A stretch of DNA of 64,000 nucleotides from Bradyrhizobium sp. 190 (lineage in GTDB: Bacteria > Pseudomonadota > Alphaproteobacteria > Rhizobiales > Xanthobacteraceae), in NCBI RefSeq assembly GCF_023073415.1, contig NZ_JADPJL010000041.1, forward strand, positions 1 through 64,000, written 5' to 3'. Shown piece after piece: positions 41,799 through 51,024 of the stretch (position 1 is the stretch's first letter; every line of letters begins with the position of its first letter). Below the pieces are notes generated by a model. The model was not told the origin of the DNA. It saw nothing but the letters and a program-made list of their open reading frames with translations, and ran no database searches. Position numbers and translations under genes: made by a program.

Positions 41799-42830
41799 CT
41801 AAACGAGGCCTTCGGGCGCCACCACTCGCAGTTTCGAAGCGAGCGCGAGCAGCCGGGACCGAGTGCCCTGCACGAGCGGAATGCCTGCGCGCGACCGTCT
41901 TTCCATCTCCTCGAAGCCACGTTCACCCGGCAGATAAACACGTTGCGATCCGGTCGCCGGCGGCAAGCCGTTGATGGCGGCGCCAAGGCGATCGACTTCG
42001 AGAGGGAAGCCTTCTCCGAATGCCGTGGGATCGAGCACAGCAACCAGGCCATTGCCGCCTGGATCGCTTCCTCCGGCAAGTGCAACGGCAATGAGGGGAT
42101 TGCCCGTCAGGACGCTGGCGAGCACCTCGATCATCAGAGAGAGGCCCGACCCTTTGGCGCCGGCCATGGGCAGAACCGCCTTCACCTTGCGCGGGTCCAT
42201 CGTCTCTTCCCCATTCTCATCGACGCCCCAGCCCGCCGGAATTGCCCGACCAGCATCCCTGGCGGCCATGATCTTCCCGAGCGCCACCGATGCCGTCGAC
42301 ATGTCAAGGAGCAGCGGGCGGTCCGGATTGGTGGTGGGCGCGGCAATCGCGATTGGATTCGTCGACACCCCTTCCGCCTTGGATCCATGATAGATCATCA
42401 GCGGCTTTGAAGCGGTCATGACGATGGCAACTTTACCCGCTTGGGCGACCTGTTGCGCGTAGTATCCGATCGCACCGGCATGGCTGATGGAGCGAACCGC
42501 GCACCAGCCGATGCCGTGGGCGTCTGCGAGTTTCGTCGCCGTTCGTGCGGCAATGTTCATTCCCACCGCGCCCGGCGCGCGTTGAGCGTCGATTACTGCT
42601 ATCGCGCCCTTGCCCGACACCTGGCGCGGTTCGGCGGCGGGATTGATCAGCCCGAGCTCCACCATCTCGACGTAACGGGGAATCCGCAGCACGCCGTGCG
42701 AGTCGGCGCCGCGCAGATTGGCCCACACGAGCATCGCCGCCGTCTGTTCGGCCTGATCGGCCGTAAATCCGCCTGCCCTGAGAAGCGCGGCCGCGAAGCC
42801 TTGCAGTGTATCAGAACCGATCGCGACCAT
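41799..42830 (-). CDS. malate/L-lactate dehydrogenase family oxidoreductase (Ldh_2)
   Basis: A 343-residue NAD(P)-dependent oxidoreductase of the Ldh_2/MDH2 family, distinct from Rossmann-type LDH. LVWANLRGADSHGVLRIPRYVEMV contains the conserved Asp-Ser-His-Gly, then HAGAIGYYAQQVAQAG, and LPMAGAKGSGLSLMIEVLASVLTG near the C-terminus. Family members reduce 2-oxoacids to (S)-2-hydroxyacids. The start at 42830 is uncertain; an in-frame GTG at 42848 is possible. It begins within about 20 bp of the hydrolase stop and is clearly in the same operon. Confidence 0.88.
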   Translation of the reverse strand: MVAIGSDTLQGFAAALLRAGGFTADQAEQTAAMLVWANLRGADSHGVLRIPRYVEMVELGLINPAAEPRQVSGKGAIAVIDAQRAPGAVGMNIAARTATKLADAHGIGWCAVRSISHAGAIGYYAQQVAQAGKVAIVMTASKPLMIYHGSKAEGVSTNPIAIAAPTTNPDRPLLLDMSTASVALGKIMAARDAGRAIPAGWGVDENGEETMDPRKVKAVLPMAGAKGSGLSLMIEVLASVLTGNPLIAVALAGGSDPGGNGLVAVLDPTAFGEGFPLEVDRLGAAINGLPPATGSQRVYLPGERGFEEMERRSRAGIPLVQGTRSRLLALASKLRVVAPEGLV

Positions 42831-42850
42831 ATCCGAAGCCGCACCCACGC

Positions 42851-43732
42851 TCAGGCCCCCAGCGGCGAGGGAAAGAACTTGTCGAGCCACCCTTTGATGA
42901 TCGACTTCGTGCGCGGTGCATCCTCGGGCGCGAGCGGGAAATGGGACGTGCCGCTGATCAAAATGAGCTCGGCCGGCAGGCCGGCCTTTTCGAACATGCG
43001 GATCGACTGTTCCGTCGGCGTGATGGTGTCGTTGGCGGTATGCAGAAAAAGTATCGGACGTGGAGCGATGTTTCCCACCACATCGTCGGCGCGGAAATTG
43101 TACATGCTCCATGCCGTCTCCACCGGAATCTCCATGATCGCCTTCGGGGAGAGATTCTTGCGCAGGTGTTCGGGGATCGGGACGGCGTCGAAGCGGGAGA
43201 TCCACATACTCTTACCGGTTTCCTGCTGGTGCCTGCGGCCCTTTTCCAGAAGGGAGGTGAACTTCGCCCAGGCTTCGGGCGTCGGGTGCTGACCGCGGAA
43301 TTTCCGCTCGCCATCACCCCAGCCGCAGGACGAGATCACGCAGGCGAAACGATCGTCCACACCCGCCGCATAGACGGAGACCGCCGCACCGAAGCTGTGG
43401 CCGACCACGCCGATACGCTTGGGATCGACTTCTTCCCTCTCGGCGAGGAACGTCAGTGCGTTCTTGGCGTCCGCCACCTGATCGAAGCAGCGCACTTGCG
43501 CCCGCTCGCCCTCGCTCTCGCCGCAGGAGCGGAAATCGAAACGAAGCGCCACGTAGCCCATCTGTTCGAGCATCTGCGCCTGAATCTCAGCGTGGGATTC
43601 GTCCTTCGACCCGACGAAGCCGTGCAGGACAATGAACGCAGGCAGTCGCTGGCCCGGTTTTCTCGCATCCGGCACATGGAGAACGGCCGAAAGCTTGAGC
43701 CCGTCAGAGCGGAAAGTGAGCTTTTCTTGCAT
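42851..43732 (-). CDS. alpha/beta hydrolase
   Basis: A 293-residue hydrolase: LPAFIVLHGFVGSKDES (oxyanion loop), GYVALRFDFRSCGESEG, nucleophile elbow VVGHSFGAAVS near residue 120, acid in LHTANDTITPTEQS and His in GTSHFPLAPE. This is the dienelactone-hydrolase/peptidase S9-like subgroup with the H-G-F-x-G-x-K lid region. ATG 43732 is spaced eight bases from GAGG; ATG 43738 is closer. It follows the extradiol dioxygenase gene by 77 bp. It could hydrolyse a ring-cleavage product or an ester; the substrate is unproven. Confidence 0.88.
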   Translation of the reverse strand: MQEKLTFRSDGLKLSAVLHVPDARKPGQRLPAFIVLHGFVGSKDESHAEIQAQMLEQMGYVALRFDFRSCGESEGERAQVRCFDQVADAKNALTFLAEREEVDPKRIGVVGHSFGAAVSVYAAGVDDRFACVISSCGWGDGERKFRGQHPTPEAWAKFTSLLEKGRRHQQETGKSMWISRFDAVPIPEHLRKNLSPKAIMEIPVETAWSMYNFRADDVVGNIAPRPILFLHTANDTITPTEQSIRMFEKAGLPAELILISGTSHFPLAPEDAPRTKSIIKGWLDKFFPSPLGA

Positions 43733-43809
43733 TGGCATAACCTCGTACTGCTGTGCCGTCCGTATGCGTTCGCGCATGCGCGCGAAGACCGAAGTGCCCG
43801 GACCTTCTG

Positions 43810-44712
43810 TCAGTTGATGGCGGTAAAGGGAAAATGATGCTGGCGCCACTCGAGCGGCGCCGGCGTGCCCCAGACATTCATGCACCGCACATTGCCGGGG
43901 CGCTCGAGGTTGGTGATGACGTTTGGAACAAAACCCTCATCGTCCGCGATCGACGCCATCGAGCCGGCGCATTCGATCATCGCTCCGCTGGAGTCGGTGT
44001 AATAGGCATAGGTATTGTCACCCGGCCGGTGGCGGCCCGGCCCCCAAAGCATCTCCTTGTCAAATCGATCGAGCAGGTCGCCGAGCTTCAGGTAGTCATT
44101 GAACTCCTTGAACTCGAATGAGTAGTGATGCAGCCCCGACTTGCCACGAACGACACCGACGATGTGATGCAGACGGTTGCCGCCATACATCCAGCTCAAG
44201 CTGTCGTCGACCATGCGTTCCGACAAACGAAGGCCGCCGATGATCTCGAGCTGCCGGCGCGTTGCAGCGGGATCAGGAGTTGTCAGGTTGAGGTGGTCCA
44301 TCCGATTCGGTCCGACTCCATGGGTCGGGTACCGTCGGGCATAAAGCTTGTCACGCGTTGGCGTATGGATCTCGAAACGCAGCCCCTCCGGCGTCGCGAA
44401 AGTTACGCCCGCGGCCATGCATTCGAGGCTCGGCTCGCGAGAAAGAATCCGGCAGCCGGCGCCCTCGACCCGGGACTCCGCCTCCCGGACCGCTTCGACG
44501 GTGAGCGCTTCCAGCCCGATCGTATGTGTCGAGTTCTCATGCGACCTGAGCAGCACCAGCTCAGCCGCGCGCCCGTTGGAGCTTAGCCAGGTTTGGCGCT
44601 CGTCTGAGTAAGTGACGTGCAATCCGAGTATTTCGGTTGCTTCCCGCACCACCGCCTCGGTCACGGTGGTGTTGATTTTCACATGCCCGATCGCATGCAC
44701 CAAATGCGGCAT
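43810..44712 (-). CDS. extradiol (VOC-fold) ring-cleavage dioxygenase
   Basis: A 300-residue two-domain vicinal-oxygen-chelate protein. The C-terminal domain has the Fe2+ ligand set H140 (RMDHLNLTTP), H195 or H196 (LHHYSFEF) and E247 (AMIECAGS), spaced as in catechol 2,3-dioxygenase/BphC type enzymes. Length (about 300) fits the class. GGGAGG precedes ATG 44712. It heads the minus-strand operon, and its promoter region holds the paired TTTCGAAA operators at 44777-44807. It probably cleaves a catechol-like intermediate made by the hydroxylase at 49071. Confidence 0.88.
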   Translation of the reverse strand: MPHLVHAIGHVKINTTVTEAVVREATEILGLHVTYSDERQTWLSSNGRAAELVLLRSHENSTHTIGLEALTVEAVREAESRVEGAGCRILSREPSLECMAAGVTFATPEGLRFEIHTPTRDKLYARRYPTHGVGPNRMDHLNLTTPDPAATRRQLEIIGGLRLSERMVDDSLSWMYGGNRLHHIVGVVRGKSGLHHYSFEFKEFNDYLKLGDLLDRFDKEMLWGPGRHRPGDNTYAYYTDSSGAMIECAGSMASIADDEGFVPNVITNLERPGNVRCMNVWGTPAPLEWRQHHFPFTAIN

Positions 44713-44776
44713 CTTCACCTCCCAAACTTCAAGATGTTTGAATTCTGCTACCTCATCGGAGCGACGGAGGCAACAC

Positions 44777-44807
44777 ATTTTCGATTAAAATTGATAATTT
44801 CGAAATT
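44777..44807. promoter_or_regulatory. paired TTTCGAAA-type operator, divergent promoter
   Basis: Half-conserved TTTTCGAT (centre 44782.5) and perfect AATTTCGAAATT (44796-44807, centre 44801.5), 19 bp apart. Between the dioxygenase operon (starts 65 bp away) and the acyl-CoA dehydrogenase gene (77 bp away). Confidence 0.65.
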
Positions 44808-44883
44808 TTGTGAGAAGACGGACTCGGATTTGGCCGGCGACATGCCGGCGAAAGCTTTCAGAGGACTTGAGGAGATCAGAAAC

Positions 44884-46080
44884 ATGGCAGGCGCAAAGGG
44901 CAGCAATCCGTTCGCGTGGGAGGATCCTTTCTTGCTCGAGGCACAACTTGGCGAGGAAGAACGCATGATCCGCGACACGGCACGCGCCTACGTGCAGGAG
45001 CGTCTGGCGTCGCGTGTCCGAAAGGCTTTTCGGGACGAGAACACGGATCCGGCGATCTTTCGTGAGATGGGCGATCTTGGCCTGTTGGGCGTGACCATTC
45101 CCGAAAGCTATGGCGGCATCGGCGCCTCCTACGTCGCCTACGGCCTCATCGCGCGCGAGGTCGAACGCATCGACAGTGGCTACCGCTCGATGATGTCGGT
45201 GCAATCGTCACTGGTCATGTATCCGATCCATGCCTATGGCTCGGAGGCGCAGCGGCACAAATATCTGCCCAGGCTCGCCAGCGGGGAATGGATCGGATGC
45301 TTCGGCCTAACCGAACCGGACGCGGGCTCCGATCCCGGCAGCATGAAAACACGCGCAACCAGGACCGCGGGCGGTTATCGGCTGACCGGCGCGAAGATCT
45401 GGATCACCAATGCTCCGATCGCGGATGTCTTTGTCGTGTGGGCGAAGTCCGACGCCCATGGCGGCAAGATTCGCGGCTTTGTTCTGGAGCGAGGGCTGCC
45501 CGGCCTCTCGGCGCCGAAGATCGAAGGCAAACTGTCGTTGCGTGCTTCGGTAACCGGCGAAATCGTTCTCGACGGCGTCGAATTGGACGAAGAAGCGCTT
45601 CTGCCTGACGCGGAAGGCCTGGCCGGACCGTTCGGCTGTCTCAACCGGGCGCGGTACGGAATTGCCTGGGGAGCGATGGGCGCGGCCGAAGCCTGCTGGC
45701 ATGCCGCGCGTCAATACGGGCTTGATCGCAAGCAGTTCGGACGACCTCTCGCCAATACCCAGCTCTATCAGAAGAAGCTCGCCGATATGCAAACGGAGAT
45801 CGCGCTCGGGCTGCAAGCGGCGCTGCGCGTCGGCAGACTCTTCGATGAAGGAAGCATGGCGCCCGAAATGATCAGCCTGATCAAGCGCAACAATTGCGGC
45901 AAGGCGCTCGAGATCGCGCGGCTCGCGCGCGACATGCATGGCGGCAATGGCATCTCGGACGAGTTTTGCGTGATGCGGCACATGCTGAACCTCGAAACAG
46001 TGAATACCTATGAGGGCGCCCATGATGTGCATGCGCTGATCCTCGGCCGGGCCCAGACCGGATTGCAGGCCTTGTTTTGA
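44884..46080 (+). CDS. acyl-CoA dehydrogenase, glutaryl-CoA dehydrogenase-like
   Basis: A 398-residue flavoprotein. FAWEDPFLLEAQLGEEERMIRDTARAYVQE is the GcdH-type start; CFGLTEPDAGSDPGSMKTRA and WITNAPIADVFVVWAK are the FAD/acyl-CoA region; the catalytic Glu is in the C-terminal NTYEGAHDVHALILGRAQTG. It oxidises (and in GcdH also decarboxylates) a dicarboxylic acyl-CoA, transferring electrons to ETF. ATG 44884 has GAGGAG nine bases upstream. In this cluster it may process a CoA-bound ring-cleavage product. Confidence 0.9.
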   Translation: MAGAKGSNPFAWEDPFLLEAQLGEEERMIRDTARAYVQERLASRVRKAFRDENTDPAIFREMGDLGLLGVTIPESYGGIGASYVAYGLIAREVERIDSGYRSMMSVQSSLVMYPIHAYGSEAQRHKYLPRLASGEWIGCFGLTEPDAGSDPGSMKTRATRTAGGYRLTGAKIWITNAPIADVFVVWAKSDAHGGKIRGFVLERGLPGLSAPKIEGKLSLRASVTGEIVLDGVELDEEALLPDAEGLAGPFGCLNRARYGIAWGAMGAAEACWHAARQYGLDRKQFGRPLANTQLYQKKLADMQTEIALGLQAALRVGRLFDEGSMAPEMISLIKRNNCGKALEIARLARDMHGGNGISDEFCVMRHMLNLETVNTYEGAHDVHALILGRAQTGLQALF

Positions 46081-46245
46081 TGAAGGAGGCCCGACCAGGC
46101 GAACGAAAGTGCCGGAAATTCACGGGATCGTGGCGGAAGGCGGATGATGGCGGAAGGCGGATAACCGTGTACGGGCACGACAGAGGCCAAGAGATCGGGT
46201 TCCACGGCCCCTCGCCCTGGCCGATTCATCAGGCGTGGTTTGATT

Positions 46246-46255
46246 TTTTCGAAAA
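46246..46255. promoter_or_regulatory. TTTTCGAAAA operator upstream of gntR
   Basis: A palindrome inside the wider inverted repeat GATTTTTTCGAAAATC, 44-53 bp upstream of the GntR start. Its position suggests autoregulation. Confidence 0.62.
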
Positions 46256-46298
46256 TCAGCATAGTGTGGTGGACGGACAGCAATTTAGGACGACGTGA

Positions 46299-47030
46299 AT
46301 GCGCGACAGGCTCAAGCCGGCAGGAGAAACCCGCGGGACCGACGTGCTGCAGCGGATGCGCGCCGACATTATCAGCTGCGCGCTCAAGCCCGGCGCGAAG
46401 CTTCGGTTCGAGGGTCTGCGCGAGATGTACGCCGTCAGCTTCTCAACGCTGCGGGAAGCACTGTCGCGTCTCGTGGCTGAAGGGCTGGTGATCGCGGAGG
46501 ATCAGCGCGGCTTTGTGGTCGCACCGGTGTCGATTGACGACCTCAATGACCTCACCTACGTCCGCGTACTCGTCGAGCGCGAATGCATCGCCCTTGCCAT
46601 CAAGCATGGTAACGACGATTGGGAGGCTGATATTATCGGTGCTTTCCATCGGATGGACCGTCTCCAGAGCCGCCTCGGCTCCAATTACTATCTTTCAGCA
46701 GAGTGGGCCAAACTTCACGGCGACTTTCATTTCTCGCTTGTCGCAGCCTGCGGTTCGCCCAATCTCTTGGAGATCCGCCAGAAGCTTTTCGAACGCGCAC
46801 ACCGCTACCGGCGTATGTCGTCGCAGTTCCGGCCGCAGTGGCGCGACAAGGATGTCGAGCACAAGATGATCCTGGATTCGGTGATCGCACGGGATGCGGC
46901 AAAAGCTCAGGAACTGATCGAGCGGCACATCCGCGAGACCACCGAAAACGTCATCAAACACGCTGGCCATCTCTTCGTCGCAGCGGACGAGGAACGTCAC
47001 AGCCGGGCCGCTCACGTCGCGGCCGAATAA
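46299..47030 (+). CDS. GntR-family regulator, FadR-like (FCD domain)
   Basis: A 243-residue regulator. The winged HTH covers residues about 12-80 (VLQRMRADIISCALKPGAKLR, LREMYAVSFSTLREALSRLVAEGLV, RGFVVAPVS), followed by an all-helical FCD ligand domain with LVERECIALAI, LHGDFHFSLVAACGS and the metal-site His in HKMILDSVIARD and IERHIRETTENV. Such regulators are usually repressors released by a pathway metabolite. It lies within the catabolic cluster, and the AT-rich TTTCGAAA palindromes next to it and in five further promoter regions are the obvious candidate operators. Confidence 0.9.
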   Translation: MRDRLKPAGETRGTDVLQRMRADIISCALKPGAKLRFEGLREMYAVSFSTLREALSRLVAEGLVIAEDQRGFVVAPVSIDDLNDLTYVRVLVERECIALAIKHGNDDWEADIIGAFHRMDRLQSRLGSNYYLSAEWAKLHGDFHFSLVAACGSPNLLEIRQKLFERAHRYRRMSSQFRPQWRDKDVEHKMILDSVIARDAAKAQELIERHIRETTENVIKHAGHLFVAADEERHSRAAHVAAE

Positions 47031-47128
47031 CGCGGCGCGCAGCACTCCACTCCCTTCTATCGATGTAAGGCCGTTCTGACGGTAACTCGGCTGCGCGCTC
47101 GCCGCGTCGCATCGCGTTGCCTATAATA

Positions 47129-47156
47129 TTACGAAAAGATATTGCATTTTCGAAAT
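47129..47156. promoter_or_regulatory. paired TTTCGAAA-type operator upstream of the MDR dehydrogenase
   Basis: ATTACGAAAAG (centre 47132.5) and TTTTCGAAAT (47147-47156, centre 47151.5) are 19 bp apart, with a further half site after it. Located 69-96 bp upstream of the ATG at 47225. Confidence 0.62.
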
Positions 47157-47224
47157 TTCGTGCGACAGTGCGCGAGGGACAGCCGGCGCCAAGCCTGCGT
47201 TCACGTCACAAAAGGGAGGAATAG

Positions 47225-48340
47225 ATGGTCGTGTCTGAAACGATGACCGCTGCCCGGATGCACACGGTTGGCGGCGAGTTGAAGCTGGAAAAACTGCCGA
47301 CACCCAAACCGGGTGATATGGACGTGCTGGTTCGCGTGAAGGCCTGCGGGATCGTGCCGAATCTCGGCAACATCCTCGCCAACTGGCCAACGTGGTTTCC
47401 CCACATGCCGCAGCCGCCGCTTCCCGCGGTGTTCGGGCTCGACCCGGCCGGCGAAATCGCCGCGGTAGGCCGGCAGGTACACGGGCTGAAACCGGGCGAC
47501 CGCGTCTACATCAATCCCGGGCGCTCATGCGGCACTTGCCGTCATTGCAGGCGTGGCGATTCCATCTCCTGCAAGCACTATGCGTTCCAGGGCTATTTCG
47601 GCTTTAGCGAAGATGCGCTGCAAACCTTTGCCGATTATCCGATCGGAGGTTTGAGCGAATACACCGTCGCTCCCTCCTCCGCGATCGTGAAGATCCCCGA
47701 CAACATGACCTACGAACAGGCGGCGCGGCTCGGTTATCTCGGCACGGTTTACTCGGCGCTGAAGAAGGCCAATGCCGGTCCGGGCGATACCATTCTCGTC
47801 AACGGCATCAGCGGCACGCTCGGCATCGCCGCGGCGATCTTCGGTCCGGCCATGGGCGTCAAGAAGATCCTCGGCACCGGCCGCGACCGCAAGCTGCTGA
47901 AGGACGTCAAGGCGCTGGCGCCCTCGCGCATCGAGGTGTTCTCGATCGACGACGGCAGCGTCACCGATTTTGTCATGAAGCATACGGACGGTGAAGGCGT
48001 AGACGCCTTCCTGGATTGTCTCGGGCCGGGCGCCTTGCACGAGACGTTCCTTCAAGGCCTTCGCGGCCTGCGCCGCGGTGGCATCGCGGTGGATATCGGA
48101 GCGGTCATGGGACCGGTCGCGATCGACGTTCATTGGCTGATGGACCACAACCAGCGCCTCTATGGCTCCGCCTGGTTTACCACGCAGGAAGGACAGGAAA
48201 TGGCCGACCTCGTTGCCGCAGGCGCGGTGGACCTGTCGATGCTCGAAACGCAAGGCCGCAAGCTCTCCGAAGTGAACGAGGCCATTTCCGGCATCGCGCA
48301 GCGCCACGGCGGGTTCTCCAACTTCGTCATCTATCCTTGA
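47225..48340 (+). CDS. zinc-type medium-chain dehydrogenase/reductase lacking canonical catalytic-zinc ligands
   Basis: A 371-residue MDR-family enzyme. The structural zinc knuckle is present (C102, C105, C108, C116 in RSCGTCRHCRRGDSISC), and C41 (KACGIVPN) is in the place of the first catalytic ligand, but the usual G-H-E motif reads FGLDPAGEIAAVG, so the His and Glu are replaced. The cofactor domain has ILVNGISGTLGIAAAIFG, an NAD(P)-loop variant. The reaction may therefore be zinc-independent. GGGAGGA precedes the ATG. The cupin gene follows after 23 bp. Confidence 0.85.
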   Translation: MVVSETMTAARMHTVGGELKLEKLPTPKPGDMDVLVRVKACGIVPNLGNILANWPTWFPHMPQPPLPAVFGLDPAGEIAAVGRQVHGLKPGDRVYINPGRSCGTCRHCRRGDSISCKHYAFQGYFGFSEDALQTFADYPIGGLSEYTVAPSSAIVKIPDNMTYEQAARLGYLGTVYSALKKANAGPGDTILVNGISGTLGIAAAIFGPAMGVKKILGTGRDRKLLKDVKALAPSRIEVFSIDDGSVTDFVMKHTDGEGVDAFLDCLGPGALHETFLQGLRGLRRGGIAVDIGAVMGPVAIDVHWLMDHNQRLYGSAWFTTQEGQEMADLVAAGAVDLSMLETQGRKLSEVNEAISGIAQRHGGFSNFVIYP

Positions 48341-48363
48341 ACGAACACCGAAGGAGAGGAAAC

Positions 48364-48900
48364 ATGAGCTTCAGACGCGTCGTCACGGCCAAGAACGCCG
48401 CCGGAAAATCGGTGGTGGTGAGCGATGGCACTTCCCCTCGCGAGATGGCCCTCAAGCATACTCCGGGCTTCGTTTCTGCGCCGATCTGGATGGCCAAACC
48501 GTCGCTGCCGGCGGACGGCAAGGATCCGATGTCGATTCCCGGCAGCAGCCTGCTGCCGGGCCCGGGCGGCTCGACCTTCCTCGTCGTCACCTTCCCTCCG
48601 GACCGTGTCATGATGTCGCCGGAGTTCAACCCGGCGCTCGCCGGCCCCGAGCATGCCGTGGCTGCGCCCGGAATCGCCGAGACCTTCGAGATGGAAAATC
48701 CCGGCATGCACACCACGCCAACCGTGGACTATGCCTGCGTGATCGACGGTGAGATCGTGCTGGAGCTCGACGATGGTGTAACCGTCCAGCTCAAGCAGGG
48801 GGATACTGTTGTCCAGCAGGGCGCGCGCCATGCCTGGCGCAATCCGGGAGACAAGCCCGCCACGCTTGCCTTCGTCCTGTTGGGTGCCGGCGCGGCGTGA
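48364..48900 (+). CDS. cupin-domain protein
   Basis: A 178-residue protein with a C-terminal cupin: TTPTVDYACVIDGEIVLELDDG, then VQLKQGDTVVQQGARHAWRNPGDKPATLAFVLLG. Cupin motif 1 normally reads G-x5-H-x-H; here the segment before the D-Y-A-C-V strand carries MHTTPT with only one His, so metal binding is weakened, while the motif 2 His (GARHAW) is kept. Similar proteins accompany aromatic hydroxylases and FAH hydrolases in degradation clusters. GGAGAGGAAAC precedes the ATG; operon with the MDR gene. Confidence 0.85.
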   Translation: MSFRRVVTAKNAAGKSVVVSDGTSPREMALKHTPGFVSAPIWMAKPSLPADGKDPMSIPGSSLLPGPGGSTFLVVTFPPDRVMMSPEFNPALAGPEHAVAAPGIAETFEMENPGMHTTPTVDYACVIDGEIVLELDDGVTVQLKQGDTVVQQGARHAWRNPGDKPATLAFVLLGAGAA

Positions 48901-49070
48901 CGCCCTGAGCGTCTGACCAAACATTCAGGGCCTCCGGCCGCAAGCGAGCGGTGTCGCCGCTGGCTTGTGGCGGCGCTCCCATTATCGTCGCGGTTTTTTC
49001 CGCCGCCGCTGGCCGCACCGCGCGTACCGGTGCAGCAACGATCTCTATCGAAAGAAAAGGGAGAGTTCGA

Positions 49071-50633
49071 TTGTCTTCAGCCGATGCACCGGAGGTCGTC
49101 GTGGTCGGGCTCGGACCGGTCGGCATCACCCTCTGCAATCTGCTGGCTTCCCAGGGAATCAGGGTCGAGGGCGTGGACGCGGCCAGCGAAGTCTACAGCC
49201 TTCCTCGTGCAATCGGCATGGACCACGAGGTGATGCGCATCTTTCAGAGCATCGGCGCGACCGATGCTCTCGCGGAGACGATCGGCGACTACCGCCCTTC
49301 TGAATACCGTTCTGCGCAGGGCGTTCTGCTGCGGCGGTTCGAATCCCCACCGGAGCCGTATCCACTCGCGTGGCCACCCTATCTCACATTCCTGCAGCCC
49401 CAGCTCGAGCGCGTGCTGCGCGAAAATGCGACAAGATTCCCTAACCTCACGCTGCGCACCGGGCTTGAGTTGGTCGAGCTGAAAGACCCGCATAAACCAA
49501 TTCTGACGCTCAGGGATAAAGCGACAGGCGAGATCGCTCGGCGAGCCCCGCGTTTTGTCGTGGGGTGCGACGGCGGAAACAGCTTCGTCCGTCGCAGTTT
49601 CGACATTGGCTTCGAGGACCTCGATTTTCACGAGCCTTGGCTCGTAGTGGACATGATCGTCGAGGACGAACATGCGCAGCTTCCACAGACGAACATACAG
49701 TTCTGCAGTCCGGCGCGACCGCACACCTATGTCGTAGGGCCTGAACGGCTGCGACGCTGGGAGTTCATGATCCTGCCGGGTGAGAACGCGGACGAGGTCA
49801 ATCGCGAGACACGCATCTGGGAACTACTCTCCCCGTGGCTGCGACAGGATCAGGCGCGCCTGTGGCGTTCCGCTACCTACACCTTCCACGCTTTGGTTGC
49901 CGAGAGATGGCGGATCGGCAACGTCTTTCTGGCGGGCGACGCCTGCCACATGATGCCGCCCTTTCTTGCGCAAGGCATGGTGCAGGGCGTCAAGGATACC
50001 GCCAATCTTTCATGGAAGCTGGCACATGCGCTTCGGGGTGGTTCGGAGCGCCTGCTGGATACCTACGAGGCAGAGCGCCGGCCTTTGGTGCGAGAAATAA
50101 TCGAAATCACGAAGCGGCTCGGTCGCGTCATCTGCGAACTGGATCCGGAAAAGGCGCGCACACGCGATGCCGAACTGATTGAGGCGATGGCGGCCGGACA
50201 AGGCGTCCAGGTCCGCCAGAACCTGTTTCCACCGATCCGCCACGGCCTTGTCGGCCATGGCGCCAACGGATCGCTTTCACCGGGCGCCGGAGAGCCGTGT
50301 CCTCAGCCCTGGGTCGTCGGTCCGGGCGGCCGCGCGCGCCTCGATGACGTGCTTCCCAGCGGGTTCATTGTTCTGTTCGCCGGAGATTTCGATGCGCCGC
50401 CTGCACTGCTCGGGCGAGCGCAGGAAATGGGTGTCGCCGCATATCGAATTGCGCAGAACCCGTCCGAGCGCGCGTCGCTGACGGAGGAAGACGGCCTGCT
50501 TGCCAACTGGCTTTCGGCAAGAGGCGCGTGCGCCGTTCTCGTGCGTCCCGACCATGTGGCGTTCGGCACCGCCGCGGACGTTCATCAGGCCGAAGGACTA
50601 CTGCACGAATTGCGCTCTGGCCTCGCTGCTTGA
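49071..50633 (+). CDS. FAD-dependent aromatic hydroxylase (MhpA-like)
   Basis: A 520-residue flavoprotein monooxygenase of the PHBH/MhpA class: dinucleotide motif VVVVGLGPVGITLCNLLASQG near residue 10, the D-G motif VVGCDGGNSFVRRSF near residue 165, and the FAD ribityl motif VFLAGDACHMMPPFLAQGMVQGVKD near residue 285. The C-terminal thioredoxin-like domain typical of the class follows. The best start is the TTG at 49071 with AGGGAGAG upstream. It would hydroxylate a phenolic acid with NAD(P)H and O2, plausibly supplying the catechol for the dioxygenase at 43810. Confidence 0.88.
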   Translation: MSSADAPEVVVVGLGPVGITLCNLLASQGIRVEGVDAASEVYSLPRAIGMDHEVMRIFQSIGATDALAETIGDYRPSEYRSAQGVLLRRFESPPEPYPLAWPPYLTFLQPQLERVLRENATRFPNLTLRTGLELVELKDPHKPILTLRDKATGEIARRAPRFVVGCDGGNSFVRRSFDIGFEDLDFHEPWLVVDMIVEDEHAQLPQTNIQFCSPARPHTYVVGPERLRRWEFMILPGENADEVNRETRIWELLSPWLRQDQARLWRSATYTFHALVAERWRIGNVFLAGDACHMMPPFLAQGMVQGVKDTANLSWKLAHALRGGSERLLDTYEAERRPLVREIIEITKRLGRVICELDPEKARTRDAELIEAMAAGQGVQVRQNLFPPIRHGLVGHGANGSLSPGAGEPCPQPWVVGPGGRARLDDVLPSGFIVLFAGDFDAPPALLGRAQEMGVAAYRIAQNPSERASLTEEDGLLANWLSARGACAVLVRPDHVAFGTAADVHQAEGLLHELRSGLAA

Positions 50634-50696
50634 GCCGCCTAGTTCTACGTCACTGCGGATGCTTGGCGTTGCCATATGGCCGTTCTCTTTCGTTCC

Positions 50697-51014
50697 TTAT
50701 TGCACGGATGGCACGCGTATCGTCATGCCTTCCATCTCCGCCACGACGCGCACCTGGCAACTCAGGCGACTATCTGCCGTGCGCTCCGAGGCCGTAAAGC
50801 CGAGCATCTCGTTCTCGTGCTCGCCGATTTCGCCGGTGCACCCGGCGTTTGAGTCGAAGTAACAATGGCACGTGGCGCAGGCGGCCGCGCCGTTGCACTC
50901 GGCCACGATTCCACTGACGCCGGCGGCGAGGGCCGCCTCCATCACGGACTGGCCTGTGCTGGCGACGACCTCGCGGGTGGCCCCGTCTGCGTTGATAAAG
51001 ATGATCTTCGGCAT
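50697..51014 (-). CDS. [2Fe-2S] ferredoxin, adrenodoxin/putidaredoxin type
   Basis: A 105-residue ferredoxin with cluster ligands C40, C46, C49 and C86 (C-x5-C-x2-C-x36-C), as in electron donors to class I bacterial P450s. PKIIFINADGATREVVASTGQSVMEAALAAGV is the usual start. GGGAGGAACA precedes ATG 51014. It lies 10 bp after the P450 stop in the same operon. No ferredoxin reductase gene is in the window, so a reductase from elsewhere must serve it. Confidence 0.92.
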   Translation of the reverse strand: MPKIIFINADGATREVVASTGQSVMEAALAAGVSGIVAECNGAAACATCHCYFDSNAGCTGEIGEHENEMLGFTASERTADSRLSCQVRVVAEMEGMTIRVPSVQ

Positions 51015-51024
51015 TGTTCCTCCC

